From positions 1 to 36,801 of the forward strand of contig JAVKDP010000098.1 in assembly GCA_040222185.1 (NCBI GenBank): 36,801 nt of DNA, read 5' to 3'. Source of the stretch: JAVKDP01 sp040222185. Its GTDB lineage: Bacteria; Bacteroidota; Rhodothermia; Balneolales; Balneolaceae. Below the pieces are notes generated by a model, which saw only the letters and a program-made list of their open reading frames with translations, made no database searches and had not been told where the DNA came from. Of the stretch, positions 16,655-25,684 are shown one piece after another. Positions within the stretch are counted from its first letter, which is position 1, and every line of letters begins with the position of its first letter. Made by a program: the position numbers and the translations under genes.

Positions 16655-18382
16655 ATGAAAAAGCTCATCTCATTTACTGCTTTCCTAACTCTCATTTTTA
16701 TATCCGAATCTCTTATGGCGCAAATTGATCGAGAAGCCGGCAACATGATTTCAACCCGTTCTGAAGTAATCGCACAACGAGGTATGGTAGCAACCAGCCA
16801 ACCTTTGGCTACTCAGGTTGGGCTTCAAATTTTGAAAAATGGAGGAAATGCTATTGATGCGGCTATTGGTGCAAATGCAGCTATGGGACTTATGGAACCT
16901 ACCGGAAATGGAATTGGGGGAGATTTGTTTGCTATTATCTGGCATCAGGAAAGCGGTCAATTATATGCTTTAAATGCCAGTGGTCGCTCGCCATTGAACC
17001 TTTCGTACGATGAGATGATGGAAATTCTGGAGGAAAAAGAAGCAGATGGCATTCCTGCTTATGATCTTCTCTCCGTTTCAGTACCAGGAGCAATTGATGG
17101 TTGGTTTACCATGCATGAACGATTCGGACAAGTTTCTATGGAGGATATTCTTTCCGAACCGATTTGGTATGCTGAAAATGGATTCCCAGTTAGTGAAGCT
17201 ATATCGGCATCCTGGAAAAGAAGTGCTCGTTGGCTTAGTAGGCAACCAGGAGCTTTTAAAGAGACATTTACCTTTGATGGGCGGGGGCCTGAGAAAGGCG
17301 AGGTTTTTAAAAACCCTGATCTTGGAAATACATTCCGACTTCTTTCGGAACAGGGTCGCGATGCATTTTATCGAGGTGAAATTACCCGTAAAATCGACAC
17401 CTGGATGAAAGAGAATAATGGTTATCTACGATACGAAGACTTTGACAAACATACCTCTACCTGGGTAGAACCTCAGACTGTCAATTATCGAGGATATGAT
17501 GTATACCAGGTGGGAGGAAATGTACAAGGAACAGCGGTTTTGCAAATGCTGAATATCCTGGAGGGCTTTGATTTAAGGGAAACTGGCTTTGCAACTGCAG
17601 AAACTTTTCATCTATTTATTGAAGCAAAAAAACTGGCCTTCGAAGATCGTGCAAAACATTATACTGATGCTGCATTTTATGATATTCCTTATGATAAACT
17701 ACTTTCTAAAGAATATGCCGCAGAACGAAGAGAATTAATTGGTAAAACTGCTAGAGAAGATTTAACAACCGGTGTTGAGGTACTTGAGGAAGGAGACACT
17801 ATTTATCTAACCACTGCTGATAGTGAAGGAAATATGGTTTCCTTGATCCAAAGTAATTTTAGAGGAATGGGTACTGGATTTGTAGTACCTGGAACTGGAT
17901 TTAGCTTTCAGAATCGGGGTGAATTATTTTCACTGGACCCTAATCACCCGAATGTATATGAACCGGGAAAGAGACCTTTCCATACTATCATCCCCGGATT
18001 TATAATGAAAGATGGAGCCCCATTCATGACTCTAGGAAATATGGGTGGTGCATATCAACCGATGGGACATGTGAGCTTGATAACAAATGTGATCGATTTT
18101 GACATGAATATGCAACAAGCAGGTGATGCTTTACGATGGAATCATTCAGGGTCAACCCAACCCACTGATGACTTTGATGAAAGTCTTAATACTGTCGGTC
18201 TGGTCAGCATAGAGTCATCCATCGATTACCAGGTTGTTCGTGACCTTGAAGCAATGGGACATAGAGTACAAATTGGACATAGTTTCTTCGGACGATTCCA
18301 GGCTATAATGCGCGACCTTAAATCAGGGGTCTATTATGGAGCCTCAGAATCACGTGTAGATGGCCAGGCCGCTGGATACTAA
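16655..18382 (+). CDS. ggt: Gamma-glutamyltransferase, exported
   Basis: The 575-residue precursor has a signal peptide (residues 1-22, ending LMAQ), so it acts in the periplasm. 'MVATSQPLATQVGLQILKNG' and 'NAIDAAIGANAAMGLMEP' are the family N-terminal signatures. The autocatalytic cleavage site is in 'GDTIYLTTADSEGNMVSLIQ', where Thr382 would become the N-terminal nucleophile of the small subunit. The 'TIYL' form replaces 'TTHYS' of the E. coli enzyme and is common in homologues. The product would split gamma-glutamyl bonds of glutathione or related peptides. Its stop codon overlaps by four bases the stop of the convergent reductase gene. Confidence 0.9.
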   Translation: MKKLISFTAFLTLIFISESLMAQIDREAGNMISTRSEVIAQRGMVATSQPLATQVGLQILKNGGNAIDAAIGANAAMGLMEPTGNGIGGDLFAIIWHQESGQLYALNASGRSPLNLSYDEMMEILEEKEADGIPAYDLLSVSVPGAIDGWFTMHERFGQVSMEDILSEPIWYAENGFPVSEAISASWKRSARWLSRQPGAFKETFTFDGRGPEKGEVFKNPDLGNTFRLLSEQGRDAFYRGEITRKIDTWMKENNGYLRYEDFDKHTSTWVEPQTVNYRGYDVYQVGGNVQGTAVLQMLNILEGFDLRETGFATAETFHLFIEAKKLAFEDRAKHYTDAAFYDIPYDKLLSKEYAAERRELIGKTAREDLTTGVEVLEEGDTIYLTTADSEGNMVSLIQSNFRGMGTGFVVPGTGFSFQNRGELFSLDPNHPNVYEPGKRPFHTIIPGFIMKDGAPFMTLGNMGGAYQPMGHVSLITNVIDFDMNMQQAGDALRWNHSGSTQPTDDFDESLNTVGLVSIESSIDYQVVRDLEAMGHRVQIGHSFFGRFQAIMRDLKSGVYYGASESRVDGQAAGY

Positions 18383-19302
18383 TAAACTTCTTCAAAGGTT
18401 CTGGCAGAAGGTTTAACCAGTTTTTTAGCTTCTTCCCAGGTCCAATCATTCGGGTCTTTTTCAGCTATCTCATCTTTGAGAATCAGATAGTCTTTGAATC
18501 CCTTTTTCGCAAGATTATGATAGATTCCCGTTTCCATTCCTTTCATTCCGCAGAGATAAATCAAGGTATTATCCTGTTCCAGGATTGGACTTAATGTCTC
18601 GCTTCTATCGTCGATAGAAGTTTGTACATAGTACTTACTGCCATCCGGCCGGCGATCTTCCCGGGAGATCATCTTTATATAATGGAAATTATCATGCTTC
18701 TCGTCCATTTCATTGAAAAACTTTGGGTATAGAACATCAGTTCTGTACGGGCATCCAAAAACCAGAGCCACCTGACCTTTAAAACCTGATTCAAGTAGTT
18801 CGATAATCATTCCACGAAATGGTGCAATTCCTGTGCCGGTTGCAAAAAAAACATAATTGAAATCCTCTGAATTCTCCGGGAGTAAATATCTTCGCCCGCT
18901 TGGTCCAGTAACTTTTACTTTATCACCAATTTTAAGATTACAAATGTAATTTGAGCAGACACCCATATAAAAAGTACCGTCTACTTCATCCATTGCTCGC
19001 TTTACAGTTGTTGAAACAAGATGCCTTTTCCCTCCTTCGCCATCAGATGGAGAAGAAACTGAATATAACCTAAGCTTATGAGGTCGGCCTTTTTCATTTA
19101 TTCCAGGAGGTAGTACTCCAATTGATTGACCTGTACGAAATTGCCCTTCTAATTTAGTTCCTGAAAGGTCAAAAGTGATATGACGAATTATATTTGGACT
19201 ACTTTCTGCGGAGCAAACATAATTTTCAACAATTATTGCTTCTGCTGGGTCTTTCGGAGAGTGAATATTAAGTTCTACTTCGGGTAAATTTATATCTGGC
19301 AT
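18379..19302 (-). CDS. Plant-type ferredoxin-NADP(+) reductase-like flavoprotein
   Basis: The 307-residue product has the FAD-binding signature 'HKLRLYSVSSP' (RxYS) and 'GVCSNYICNLKIGD' in the N-terminal barrel. The nucleotide-binding half has 'ATGTGIAPFRGMI' and the C-terminal 'YLCGMKGMETGI'. This combination is characteristic of plant-type FNR rather than the thioredoxin-reductase-like type usual in many Bacteroidota. No signal peptide is present, so it is cytoplasmic. It would exchange electrons between NADP(H) and ferredoxin or flavodoxin. The electron partner is not encoded nearby. Confidence 0.85.
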   Translation of the reverse strand: MPDINLPEVELNIHSPKDPAEAIIVENYVCSAESSPNIIRHITFDLSGTKLEGQFRTGQSIGVLPPGINEKGRPHKLRLYSVSSPSDGEGGKRHLVSTTVKRAMDEVDGTFYMGVCSNYICNLKIGDKVKVTGPSGRRYLLPENSEDFNYVFFATGTGIAPFRGMIIELLESGFKGQVALVFGCPYRTDVLYPKFFNEMDEKHDNFHYIKMISREDRRPDGSKYYVQTSIDDRSETLSPILEQDNTLIYLCGMKGMETGIYHNLAKKGFKDYLILKDEIAEKDPNDWTWEEAKKLVKPSARTFEEVY

Positions 19303-19326
19303 TGCTTTACGAGTGAGTTTTGAGCA

Positions 19327-19360
19327 TAAAAAAAGTCCTGCTCTCTTCTGAACAGGACTC
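19327..19360 (-). terminator. Terminator upstream of the reductase gene
   Basis: Stem arms AGTCCTG (19334-19340) and CAGGACT (19353-19359) pair perfectly. On the minus strand the hairpin is followed by a seven-T run (19328-19334). It ends the transcript of the repeat-containing membrane-protein gene and insulates the reductase gene. Confidence 0.88.
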
Positions 19361-19421
19361 TAAAATAATGTAAATCTTCTTTATAAATAAAAAATCTAAC
19401 CGGGTATTTTCAGGTTTCTAC

Positions 19422-20204
19422 CTACTGGTTACTAATTCTATACCTTACCAGCTCATCAACCGTCGGGCGCTCGCCTCTTTCTTGAATTAGTCGCTCAGCA
19501 AGTCTGTCAGTAACTTCAACACTTCTCAGACGCATCAGGTTTTCTTTAGTAAGTTCTTCAAAAGTATATCCTAGATCCATCATTCTACTTGTAAAGTTAG
19601 CTGTTACACCATTTCTTCTTGTTTCGGCTATCTCTTCAAGAGTTAAAGTATATCCAAGCTCTTTCATCATTCTTGCATAGGTTGGGCTCGCATCAGCATT
19701 ACCAACTTCAACTAACTGTTCAACTGTAGCATCTGTATATCCTACATCCTGGAACTGAGCAATATCTGAAGCAGAAACATCTGCTCTTTGTAGGTCAACA
19801 AGCTCTTCGAGTGTAATGGATGTAAATCCTAAATCTCTAACCCTCTGTGTTTCAGTTGCAGTTACTCCTTCATCTCTAAGATTAGAAAGCTCTTCATTAG
19901 AAAGAACACCGTACCCCATTTCAGTCATCCATGTTCCCATGCCCTCCAGGAGTTCCGGGTCATAATCATTAAAGGATTGAACAACATCAGCAATAGGGTT
20001 TTCTGTAGGTATTTCGAAGCTACTTACCCGTGAACCTACATAAAATACAAGAGCGGCAATAAATGCCATAAGAAGAATGTAGTTCGCTGTTTTTGAATTG
20101 CCCCCTGGAACTTTAGTCGAATCCTGAAAATCTGTTTCGTTAGATTCCTTTTCCAGATCTTTTAAATCGTTTTTTAAATTTCTGAACTTTGTACTCATAG
20201 TCAT
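19422..20204 (-). CDS. Membrane-anchored protein with about 28-residue helical repeats
   Basis: The 260-residue protein has a charged N-terminal tail (1-38), one membrane span (about 41-57) and, outside it, five to six repeats of about 28 residues. Each unit runs like 'LTLEEIAETRRNGVTANFTS' followed by 'RMMDLGYT'. Comparable 'LGY..L..EEL..LR..GV' repeats occur at the C-terminus of BlaR1-like M56 peptidases, but no peptidase part is present. Function is unknown; peptide or protein binding outside the inner membrane is a guess. Two ATGs (20204 and 20198) are possible starts. A response-regulator gene lies 62 bases upstream on the same strand, with a hairpin between them. Confidence 0.8.
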   Translation of the reverse strand: MTMSTKFRNLKNDLKDLEKESNETDFQDSTKVPGGNSKTANYILLMAFIAALVFYVGSRVSSFEIPTENPIADVVQSFNDYDPELLEGMGTWMTEMGYGVLSNEELSNLRDEGVTATETQRVRDLGFTSITLEELVDLQRADVSASDIAQFQDVGYTDATVEQLVEVGNADASPTYARMMKELGYTLTLEEIAETRRNGVTANFTSRMMDLGYTFEELTKENLMRLRSVEVTDRLAERLIQERGERPTVDELVRYRISNQ

Positions 20205-20211
20205 TTCTTAA

Positions 20212-20243
20212 TTATTGAGCCAATTACGCAATAGGCTCAATAA
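20212..20243 (-). promoter_or_regulatory. Hairpin in the leader of the repeat-protein gene
   Basis: A perfect 10-bp inverted repeat (20212-20221 with 20234-20243, core TTGAGCC) has a 12-base loop and lies about 8 bases before the start at 20204. No T run follows on the minus strand, so it is not a standard terminator. A leader hairpin or protein-binding site is possible. Confidence 0.4.
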
Positions 20244-20266
20244 AGATGCACAAAAAACAGCTTTAA

Positions 20267-20629
20267 TTAAACTAGTTCGAAAGATTTTGTAAGATCCGAC
20301 AGAGTAAATGGCTTTGTAATAAGATCAATAAAGTTTGTAGCCTTCGCTCTTTCGTAATTGGCCTGGTCGGAATTACCTGTAAGATAAATTACTGAAGTTC
20401 GAATCTTCTCTTTAATAGAAATAACTGCTTCAATACCGTCCATCTCCCCTTTTAATCTTATATCCATAAGTATTAAGTCCGGTTCTTCATCCAGAGCCAG
20501 ATTAATAGCCTCTTCCCCAGAAGTGGCTTTACCAATTACTTCATGGCCTAATTCTTTAACCATGTTTTCGATAACAAGAGAGATAATTAAATCGTCTTCA
20601 ACGATTAATACTTTTTTCGAATTTCCCAA
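20267..20629 (-). CDS. Single-domain CheY-like response regulator
   Basis: The 120-residue protein is a bare receiver domain. The acidic pair Glu11/Asp12/Asp13 is in 'LIVEDDLI', the phospho-acceptor is Asp56 in 'LILMDIRLKGEMDG', the switch Thr is Thr84 in 'IYLTGNSD', and Lys106 is in 'ITKPF'. All active-site residues are present. No output domain and no neighbouring histidine kinase are visible. The 'MDIRLKGEMDG' form is typical of receivers paired with hybrid or PAS-containing histidine kinases. It may be co-transcribed with the downstream repeat-containing membrane protein. Confidence 0.93.
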   Translation of the reverse strand: MGNSKKVLIVEDDLIISLVIENMVKELGHEVIGKATSGEEAINLALDEEPDLILMDIRLKGEMDGIEAVISIKEKIRTSVIYLTGNSDQANYERAKATNFIDLITKPFTLSDLTKSFELV

Positions 20630-20729
20630 TAAATCAATCTATTAGCTTTATGTTCAATTATTTTGATCTACCCATTCCGTTTAATGAGTACGAAAGTTGG
20701 CAAACGTTACTATACAAAATTTCCTATGC

Positions 20730-21578
20730 TCAATTTGATGACTGGGGCTCTATTTCAAGCAACAATCCATCAATTACATCAACATTGGCAACCCAGCCAT
20801 CAAACTCTTCTCCTGGATATGAAATAAATACTTTCCAGGTTTTCCTTAGTTCTAAGAATCCCTCATTCTTAAAAGGTAAAAACTCCAAAACAGGTATTTC
20901 GGTAATATGTTCTTCAGTAACAACAAATGTCTCATTTTCACCCGTGAAAGAACTCATATTAAATTCCCATCCTATCAATAACCTTTGTGCTTCTATATAA
21001 CCAATGTTGATTAAACCCGGAGCCTGGAAATCAGGATACCAGTTCCCCCATATTCTATTTACTCCGTTTGCGTCAATAAAAACTGATATCTCGGATTCTC
21101 TTACATTTATTCCTCCAAGCTGCTGAGTAGAGAATGAGATTTTCCATTCAATAGGTACACTATTTACATCAGGTCCTTCACAAATTGTACATCCTGGAAG
21201 TGGCGTAACTTCAGAAATCGTTAGTGCGCTGGTATCAGCTACATTGGTGTATGATTTATTCTGCAGCAAAGCTTCTTTTGCAACTGTTACCAGTGAATCA
21301 GAATTACTTAATTCAATTCTGACAACTTCTTTACTTAAACAGGGATTAACATCATTAGGAAAAAGTACCCGGCTAAAACCGGTAAACCCGTATTCGTTAA
21401 GTGTTGAACAAATATAGTCGTTATTCTCGCTTTGATAAGTCTTGTTTAGTTCATCCAATTCAAGCAAACCCAGAGGTTCAATTTTACTTGGATAATCAGA
21501 TAGTTCATTTAGCACCACTGCATCACAGGAAACAGCGGTATAGAATAGCATAGCAAAAACGAAATACTTAGACGACAA
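20730..21578 (-). CDS. Putative lipoprotein of unknown function
   Basis: I do not recognise this 282-residue protein. The N-terminus 'MSSKYFVFAMLFYTAVSC' looks like a lipoprotein signal with the lipid-acceptor at Cys18. The mature part contains a CxxC pair in 'PLPGCTICEGPD' and a beta-rich segment with 'ISVFIDANGVNRIWGNWYPD', loosely reminiscent of PepSY-like domains. The gene lies about 100 bases before the response-regulator gene on the same strand and is divergent from the flavoprotein gene at 21730. Confidence 0.7.
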   Translation of the reverse strand: MSSKYFVFAMLFYTAVSCDAVVLNELSDYPSKIEPLGLLELDELNKTYQSENNDYICSTLNEYGFTGFSRVLFPNDVNPCLSKEVVRIELSNSDSLVTVAKEALLQNKSYTNVADTSALTISEVTPLPGCTICEGPDVNSVPIEWKISFSTQQLGGINVRESEISVFIDANGVNRIWGNWYPDFQAPGLINIGYIEAQRLLIGWEFNMSSFTGENETFVVTEEHITEIPVLEFLPFKNEGFLELRKTWKVFISYPGEEFDGWVANVDVIDGLLLEIEPQSSN

Positions 21579-21729
21579 TTCCTTCTTTATTAGAGTCTTT
21601 TTGCGGTTCGAATTTACAAAAAAAAATGAGTACTGCTGTTATTAATATGCCCTTTTGTTCGTTAATTTATCTTCATATTCAGTTCACTTTTCTTTGATAC
21701 GATAACAAGTAGTTAACCCATAAACCCAG

Positions 21730-22890
21730 ATGAATAGAAGCTCCGAAAAGAAAGTTATTATTATTGGCGGTGGAGTATCCGGGATAAGCTGTGGGTATCT
21801 TTTACAGAAACTTGGGTACGAAACACTTCTCTATTCGGCTTCAGAAACTTCCATCGATCTACTTGACCCTACACATGTAAGCCTTTTCCCTTCAGCTTCT
21901 GTCATTCCACACTCAGTAGAACACCCAGACCTTCTTTCAATATTTAAAGATAGCGAGCAATTTTTCGAATTACTTTTAAAGCAAGGCTTTAAAGGACTCA
22001 CAACACATAAGCATTATGAACTTTTTGCTTTTCATAAAGAGTTAGAAAATTATGCCAGGAGTATGCGAAACTTCCGATTACTCGAAGACTCTGATTTTAA
22101 AAACGTACCTCATCACTCTGCAATAGAGACTGTTTCAGGCTGGGAATTTAACTGCTTTTTTGCCGATTGGAGTGAGTATTTCCCTGCACTAACTGATGCT
22201 TTTCTTAATGAAGGCGGGATTATCGAAAAGAGACGTATTCAACCAGAAGATTTAGAAACACTTGAATCAGATATAATTATTAACTGTGCTGAAATCGGGG
22301 CCCCTTTACTTGCAGGCGAGCAGTTTGATCCAGTATTGTACAAAGGTCATCTTATTTATATCCCGGATGCACCAAAGTTGATTAATACTGATGGCAATAC
22401 GGTATCATATAACTTTACACCTGGAAATGATATTTATACATCAGAATCCGGGACTGAACAGGACGTGTATTGCTACCCTAGAAAAGACGGATGGATTCTC
22501 GGTGGGAGCAGGCTAAAGGGAACCATTAATAAACAAGGAAAATGGCAAGGTGAAAACACTCTCCCTCCTTTCTTTGAATCGGGGTCAGAGAAATATCCTG
22601 AACAAATCATTTCCTTAAATGGCGACATCATCAAATCTACTTTTGGAATTGATATTAATACATATGGAAAGATCTCTCCAAGAATGGCATATCGCTTTAT
22701 GGGAAATGGGAAAGACGAATTGCGGATTGATTCAGAGGAAAAAGACAATAAGCTTATCATTCACAACTACGGGCACGGTGGTGCCGGGGTTACTCTAAGT
22801 TGGGGCTGTGCAATCGAGGTTGCGAATTTGATTCTAAGAAAAACTAACCTGTCAGTTAGTACTTCTAGAATTCTTGATCAGCTAGGGTAA
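21730..22890 (+). CDS. D-amino-acid-oxidase-like FAD-dependent oxidoreductase
   Basis: The 386-residue product opens with the dinucleotide-binding motif 'VIIIGGGVSGISCGYLLQKL'. It has the DAO-family segment 'DIIINCAEIGAPLLAG' and ends with the FAD-binding pattern 'NYGHGGAGVTLSWGCA', which is diagnostic of D-amino-acid or D-aspartate oxidases. The product would oxidatively deaminate a D-amino acid, releasing hydrogen peroxide. The substrate cannot be told from sequence. No signal peptide is present. The convergent MerC-like gene ends 8 bases away. Confidence 0.85.
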   Translation: MNRSSEKKVIIIGGGVSGISCGYLLQKLGYETLLYSASETSIDLLDPTHVSLFPSASVIPHSVEHPDLLSIFKDSEQFFELLLKQGFKGLTTHKHYELFAFHKELENYARSMRNFRLLEDSDFKNVPHHSAIETVSGWEFNCFFADWSEYFPALTDAFLNEGGIIEKRRIQPEDLETLESDIIINCAEIGAPLLAGEQFDPVLYKGHLIYIPDAPKLINTDGNTVSYNFTPGNDIYTSESGTEQDVYCYPRKDGWILGGSRLKGTINKQGKWQGENTLPPFFESGSEKYPEQIISLNGDIIKSTFGIDINTYGKISPRMAYRFMGNGKDELRIDSEEKDNKLIIHNYGHGGAGVTLSWGCAIEVANLILRKTNLSVSTSRILDQLG

Positions 22891-22898
22891 TCGTTTTA

Positions 22899-23279
22899 TT
22901 AATTACCCCTCTTAGACTTGTAATTTAGCCAATGCCCGGAAATTAGAAATAAACTGCCGATCAGTGTTACTCCTGCTTCTCTATATTCTCCCAGGCGTTC
23001 ATTAAAAACCCACGCCAGGAAAATGATTAATACACCACTCAACAAAAACATAGTAACAGCTTTTGATTCGTGTTTTTTTTGAAGAGAAAGCAGCACTGTA
23101 GGAGTTATTGCAAGAAAAAATATGAGATGTGTATACCCATGTAACTCCTCAAATGCCGGCCAAAGTGGTATCAGGGAAATAATGACTGGCACCAATAAAC
23201 AGTGAATAGCACAAATACCTGATAATCCTATCCCAACTCTATCCCAAAATCCTGGTTTTGAAGAAGATCCTTCACCCAT
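22899..23279 (-). CDS. MerC-like membrane protein
   Basis: The 126-residue protein has four predicted membrane spans and the MerC-type motif 'CAIHC' (Cys23, Cys27) in the first span, with 'LSGICAIHCLLVP' around it. MerC proteins were described as mercury transporters, but chromosomal MerC-domain proteins in Bacteroidota occur without mer operons, as here. Transport of mercury is therefore not supported by context. The protein is usual in size for the family. Confidence 0.85.
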   Translation of the reverse strand: MGEGSSSKPGFWDRVGIGLSGICAIHCLLVPVIISLIPLWPAFEELHGYTHLIFFLAITPTVLLSLQKKHESKAVTMFLLSGVLIIFLAWVFNERLGEYREAGVTLIGSLFLISGHWLNYKSKRGN

Positions 23280-23342
23280 ACAGTTTTATATAACTCAGTT
23301 AATATTCTTGGTAACAAAAAGAGAAATAAGATACGGATTTCA

Positions 23343-24065
23343 TCAATCGATATACGAGTTTAATTCTTTCTCATATACCTTCCATTTGGGATAGAACTGA
23401 TCCATAAAAGCGTAGAAACGTTTGTTATGTAATCTTTCCAAAAGGTGTACCATTTCGTGTACTACTACAGATTCAAGGCATCCGGGTGTTTTTTTTGCCA
23501 ATTCGAGACTCAACCAGATTCTTTTCGCGGTAATATTACAGGTTCCCCATCTTGTCCTCATTTTTCTCACTCCAAAATTATTTACTTGAACACCCATAAC
23601 CGGTTCCCACTTCTCGATCAATTTTGGTATTTCTGATTTCAGATAACTACGATACAAAGTATCAATAACCTTTTGCCTGACTTCAATAGTACTTTTATCT
23701 GAAGCTTTTAAAATAAGTTTCTCACCTTCAAATTGAGCTTTGTTCCTCCCATTACCTTCTAACACCTCCAACTGATATGGTTTACCCTGGAAGTAATGTG
23801 TTTCTCCGGTTATGTATTTATAATCTTTTCTATCAGGTACCAGGAGCGCTTTTTGCTGCCTCTCTTTAATCCAATTCACTCTTGGCTCTACAAATCGTAG
23901 GAGTGCTCTTTCTGATATAAATAAGGGACATGAAACTTTGACGTTGCCTGTACCTCTGTTAACTCTCAGATACAGGTTTTTAATCTTCTTCCTGGTTACT
24001 TCGATCTCAATTCCTGAAACCTGTATCTGATAGATTTTTGATTTCTTGTTCCCAAACATTCCCAA
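23343..24065 (-). CDS. YgjP-like (DUF45/WLM) metallopeptidase
   Basis: The 240-residue protein has the family pattern 'MRTRWGTCN' followed by the zinc site 'VVHEMVHLLERLHNKRF' (HExxH at His203-His207, with His213 as likely third ligand) and a Pro-Lys-Trp end ('QFYPKWKVYEKEL'). This is the YgjP/M48-related fold. The endogenous substrate is unknown. No signal peptide is seen, so the protein is cytoplasmic. Confidence 0.87.
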   Translation of the reverse strand: MGMFGNKKSKIYQIQVSGIEIEVTRKKIKNLYLRVNRGTGNVKVSCPLFISERALLRFVEPRVNWIKERQQKALLVPDRKDYKYITGETHYFQGKPYQLEVLEGNGRNKAQFEGEKLILKASDKSTIEVRQKVIDTLYRSYLKSEIPKLIEKWEPVMGVQVNNFGVRKMRTRWGTCNITAKRIWLSLELAKKTPGCLESVVVHEMVHLLERLHNKRFYAFMDQFYPKWKVYEKELNSYID

Positions 24066-24195
24066 GAATAAGCATTTCCTGTTACGATTATGGATTCAAT
24101 TTCAAATAACTGACTCACTTATTTAACTATTCAGTAAAACCAAATTCATACTTTTTCGTTACTATCACTTTTCAATAACACTTTAAGCTTACTAA

Positions 24196-25077
24196 TTGAG
24201 ATTTTTGAAACGTTTTCTGAAATGGTTTTCTATAATTTTTGCACTGGCATTCACCGGAGTAGTTATTTTTGTACACACCATAAATTTCTCACCAGATGAA
24301 GAGGTTATTCAATCTGCGTTCTCCTCGGTAGAATTCACCCCTGAGTTCAATTCCTTCGTTCATGAAGGCCGGGATATGCACTATGTAGCCATTGGTGATA
24401 CTTCAAAACCAGCCGTCTTATTTGTTCATGGCTCTCCCGGTGCATGGGACAATTTTCTTGGCTTTCTATCAAATGAATCCTTGTTAGCAAACTTCAGGCT
24501 TATTGCTGTAGATCGACCAGGATTTGGAAAGTCGGGAGATGGAATACCTGAACGATCACTGGTAAAACAAGCAGCTGATATTAATCAGGTTTTAATCAGA
24601 GAAAATACATCAGCGATATTAGTCGGTCATTCTTATGGTGGCCCTGTAATTGTGCGAATGGCGATTGATGCTCCTGAATTAGCGGAAGGTTTGATAATTG
24701 TAGCAGGTTCGGTTGACCCCAAACTTGAAAAAACAAAGTGGTATCAGGTTCCAGTTCATTACAAAATACTCTCCTGGATATTACCCGGTATGCTTTATTC
24801 GACTAATGAGGAAATCATAGCTCTAAAAGCTGAACTTGAAGATATGGAGCCTCTGTGGGATAAAATTACCCAACCCGTTTCAGTTATCCAGGGTGGCTTG
24901 GATAATCTTGTACCCAAAGAAAACGCTGACTTCGCAGAAAAGAAGTTGATAAACGCACCAGTTACTATGATTGAAGTTGATGAAATGAACCATTTTGTTC
25001 CCTGGTCGAACCCGGATTTAATTCGTAATGAACTAAACAGGTTTTTGAATCTTCGAACTTATGAAGAGGGTCAATAA
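24196..25077 (+). CDS. Membrane-anchored alpha/beta hydrolase
   Basis: The 293-residue product has an N-terminal membrane anchor (about residues 11-28) and an alpha/beta-hydrolase domain. The oxyanion motif is 'FVHGSPGAWDNF', the nucleophile elbow 'VGHSYGG' (Ser146), the acid is in 'GGLDNLVP' (Asp236) and the base in 'NHFVPW' (His266). The start is a TTG directly after an in-frame TAA at 24193-24195; a second TTG at 24205 is also possible. The substrate is unknown. Confidence 0.83.
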   Translation: MRFLKRFLKWFSIIFALAFTGVVIFVHTINFSPDEEVIQSAFSSVEFTPEFNSFVHEGRDMHYVAIGDTSKPAVLFVHGSPGAWDNFLGFLSNESLLANFRLIAVDRPGFGKSGDGIPERSLVKQAADINQVLIRENTSAILVGHSYGGPVIVRMAIDAPELAEGLIIVAGSVDPKLEKTKWYQVPVHYKILSWILPGMLYSTNEEIIALKAELEDMEPLWDKITQPVSVIQGGLDNLVPKENADFAEKKLINAPVTMIEVDEMNHFVPWSNPDLIRNELNRFLNLRTYEEGQ

Positions 25078-25139
25078 AAATATGTAACAAACCCGATCCT
25101 AAGTGTTCTTGATTTTTAGAACTACTTGAATTCAAGAAT

Positions 25140-25502
25140 ATGGATCCGAAGAAAAGATTGTTTCAGGATGAAACAGCCTATAAAATTTTAAAAAAAGCAC
25201 GCCTTCATTTGATGGCTGTGCCCTATCTTCTTTTCTTTGTCTCACTAATAACTTCAACTGTTATTTCATTTTACCTGAAGGATTCCTCTTTTATCCTCAT
25301 TGGCTTTTTTATCGGGTTTATCTTCAGCCAGTTCTATTGGTCCAGGATGACAACTATTTGGTGGATTGAGGCGATAAATCATAAACAGTATTCTAAAGTA
25401 TTCCGTGAAGCATTAAATGAAGGTCTGGTTTATCCGAGATATCATTTCCTGAACAACTTCATGATTCTTACAAGCGAAGAACGAAAAAAAATAGATTTTT
25501 AG
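25140..25502 (+). CDS. Small hypothetical membrane protein
   Basis: The 120-residue protein is not recognised. A charged N-terminus with 'KKRLFQDETAYKILKKARLH' precedes two hydrophobic spans (about 27-45 and 51-68). The C-terminal cytosolic tail has 'WWIEAINHKQYSKVFREAL'. It lies 62 bases after the hydrolase on the same strand and could be co-transcribed with it. Confidence 0.65.
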   Translation: MDPKKRLFQDETAYKILKKARLHLMAVPYLLFFVSLITSTVISFYLKDSSFILIGFFIGFIFSQFYWSRMTTIWWIEAINHKQYSKVFREALNEGLVYPRYHFLNNFMILTSEERKKIDF

Positions 25503-25684
25503 ATAAGTCTCCCTCTCTATCAACTACTAGTTAAAATATTGAGATTTGTCTATTCTACTATTCAGTAGATATTTTTAACCCTTTTCTCCTCTATTTTTTG
25601 TAACTACTCCTTCTTAAAAAATTAGCTGAAATAGCAACTTAATTTAGAGAACTCTCGGGGTTCTGATTGTTTTGGAGAAAATTA

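Noticed and set aside
20650..21000. Open frame on the + strand before the flavoprotein gene
   Set aside because: It overlaps the minus-strand lipoprotein-like gene in antisense and has no recognisable features.
22899..23279. Mercury-resistance operon
   Set aside because: Only a MerC-like protein is present; merR, merT, merP and merA are absent.
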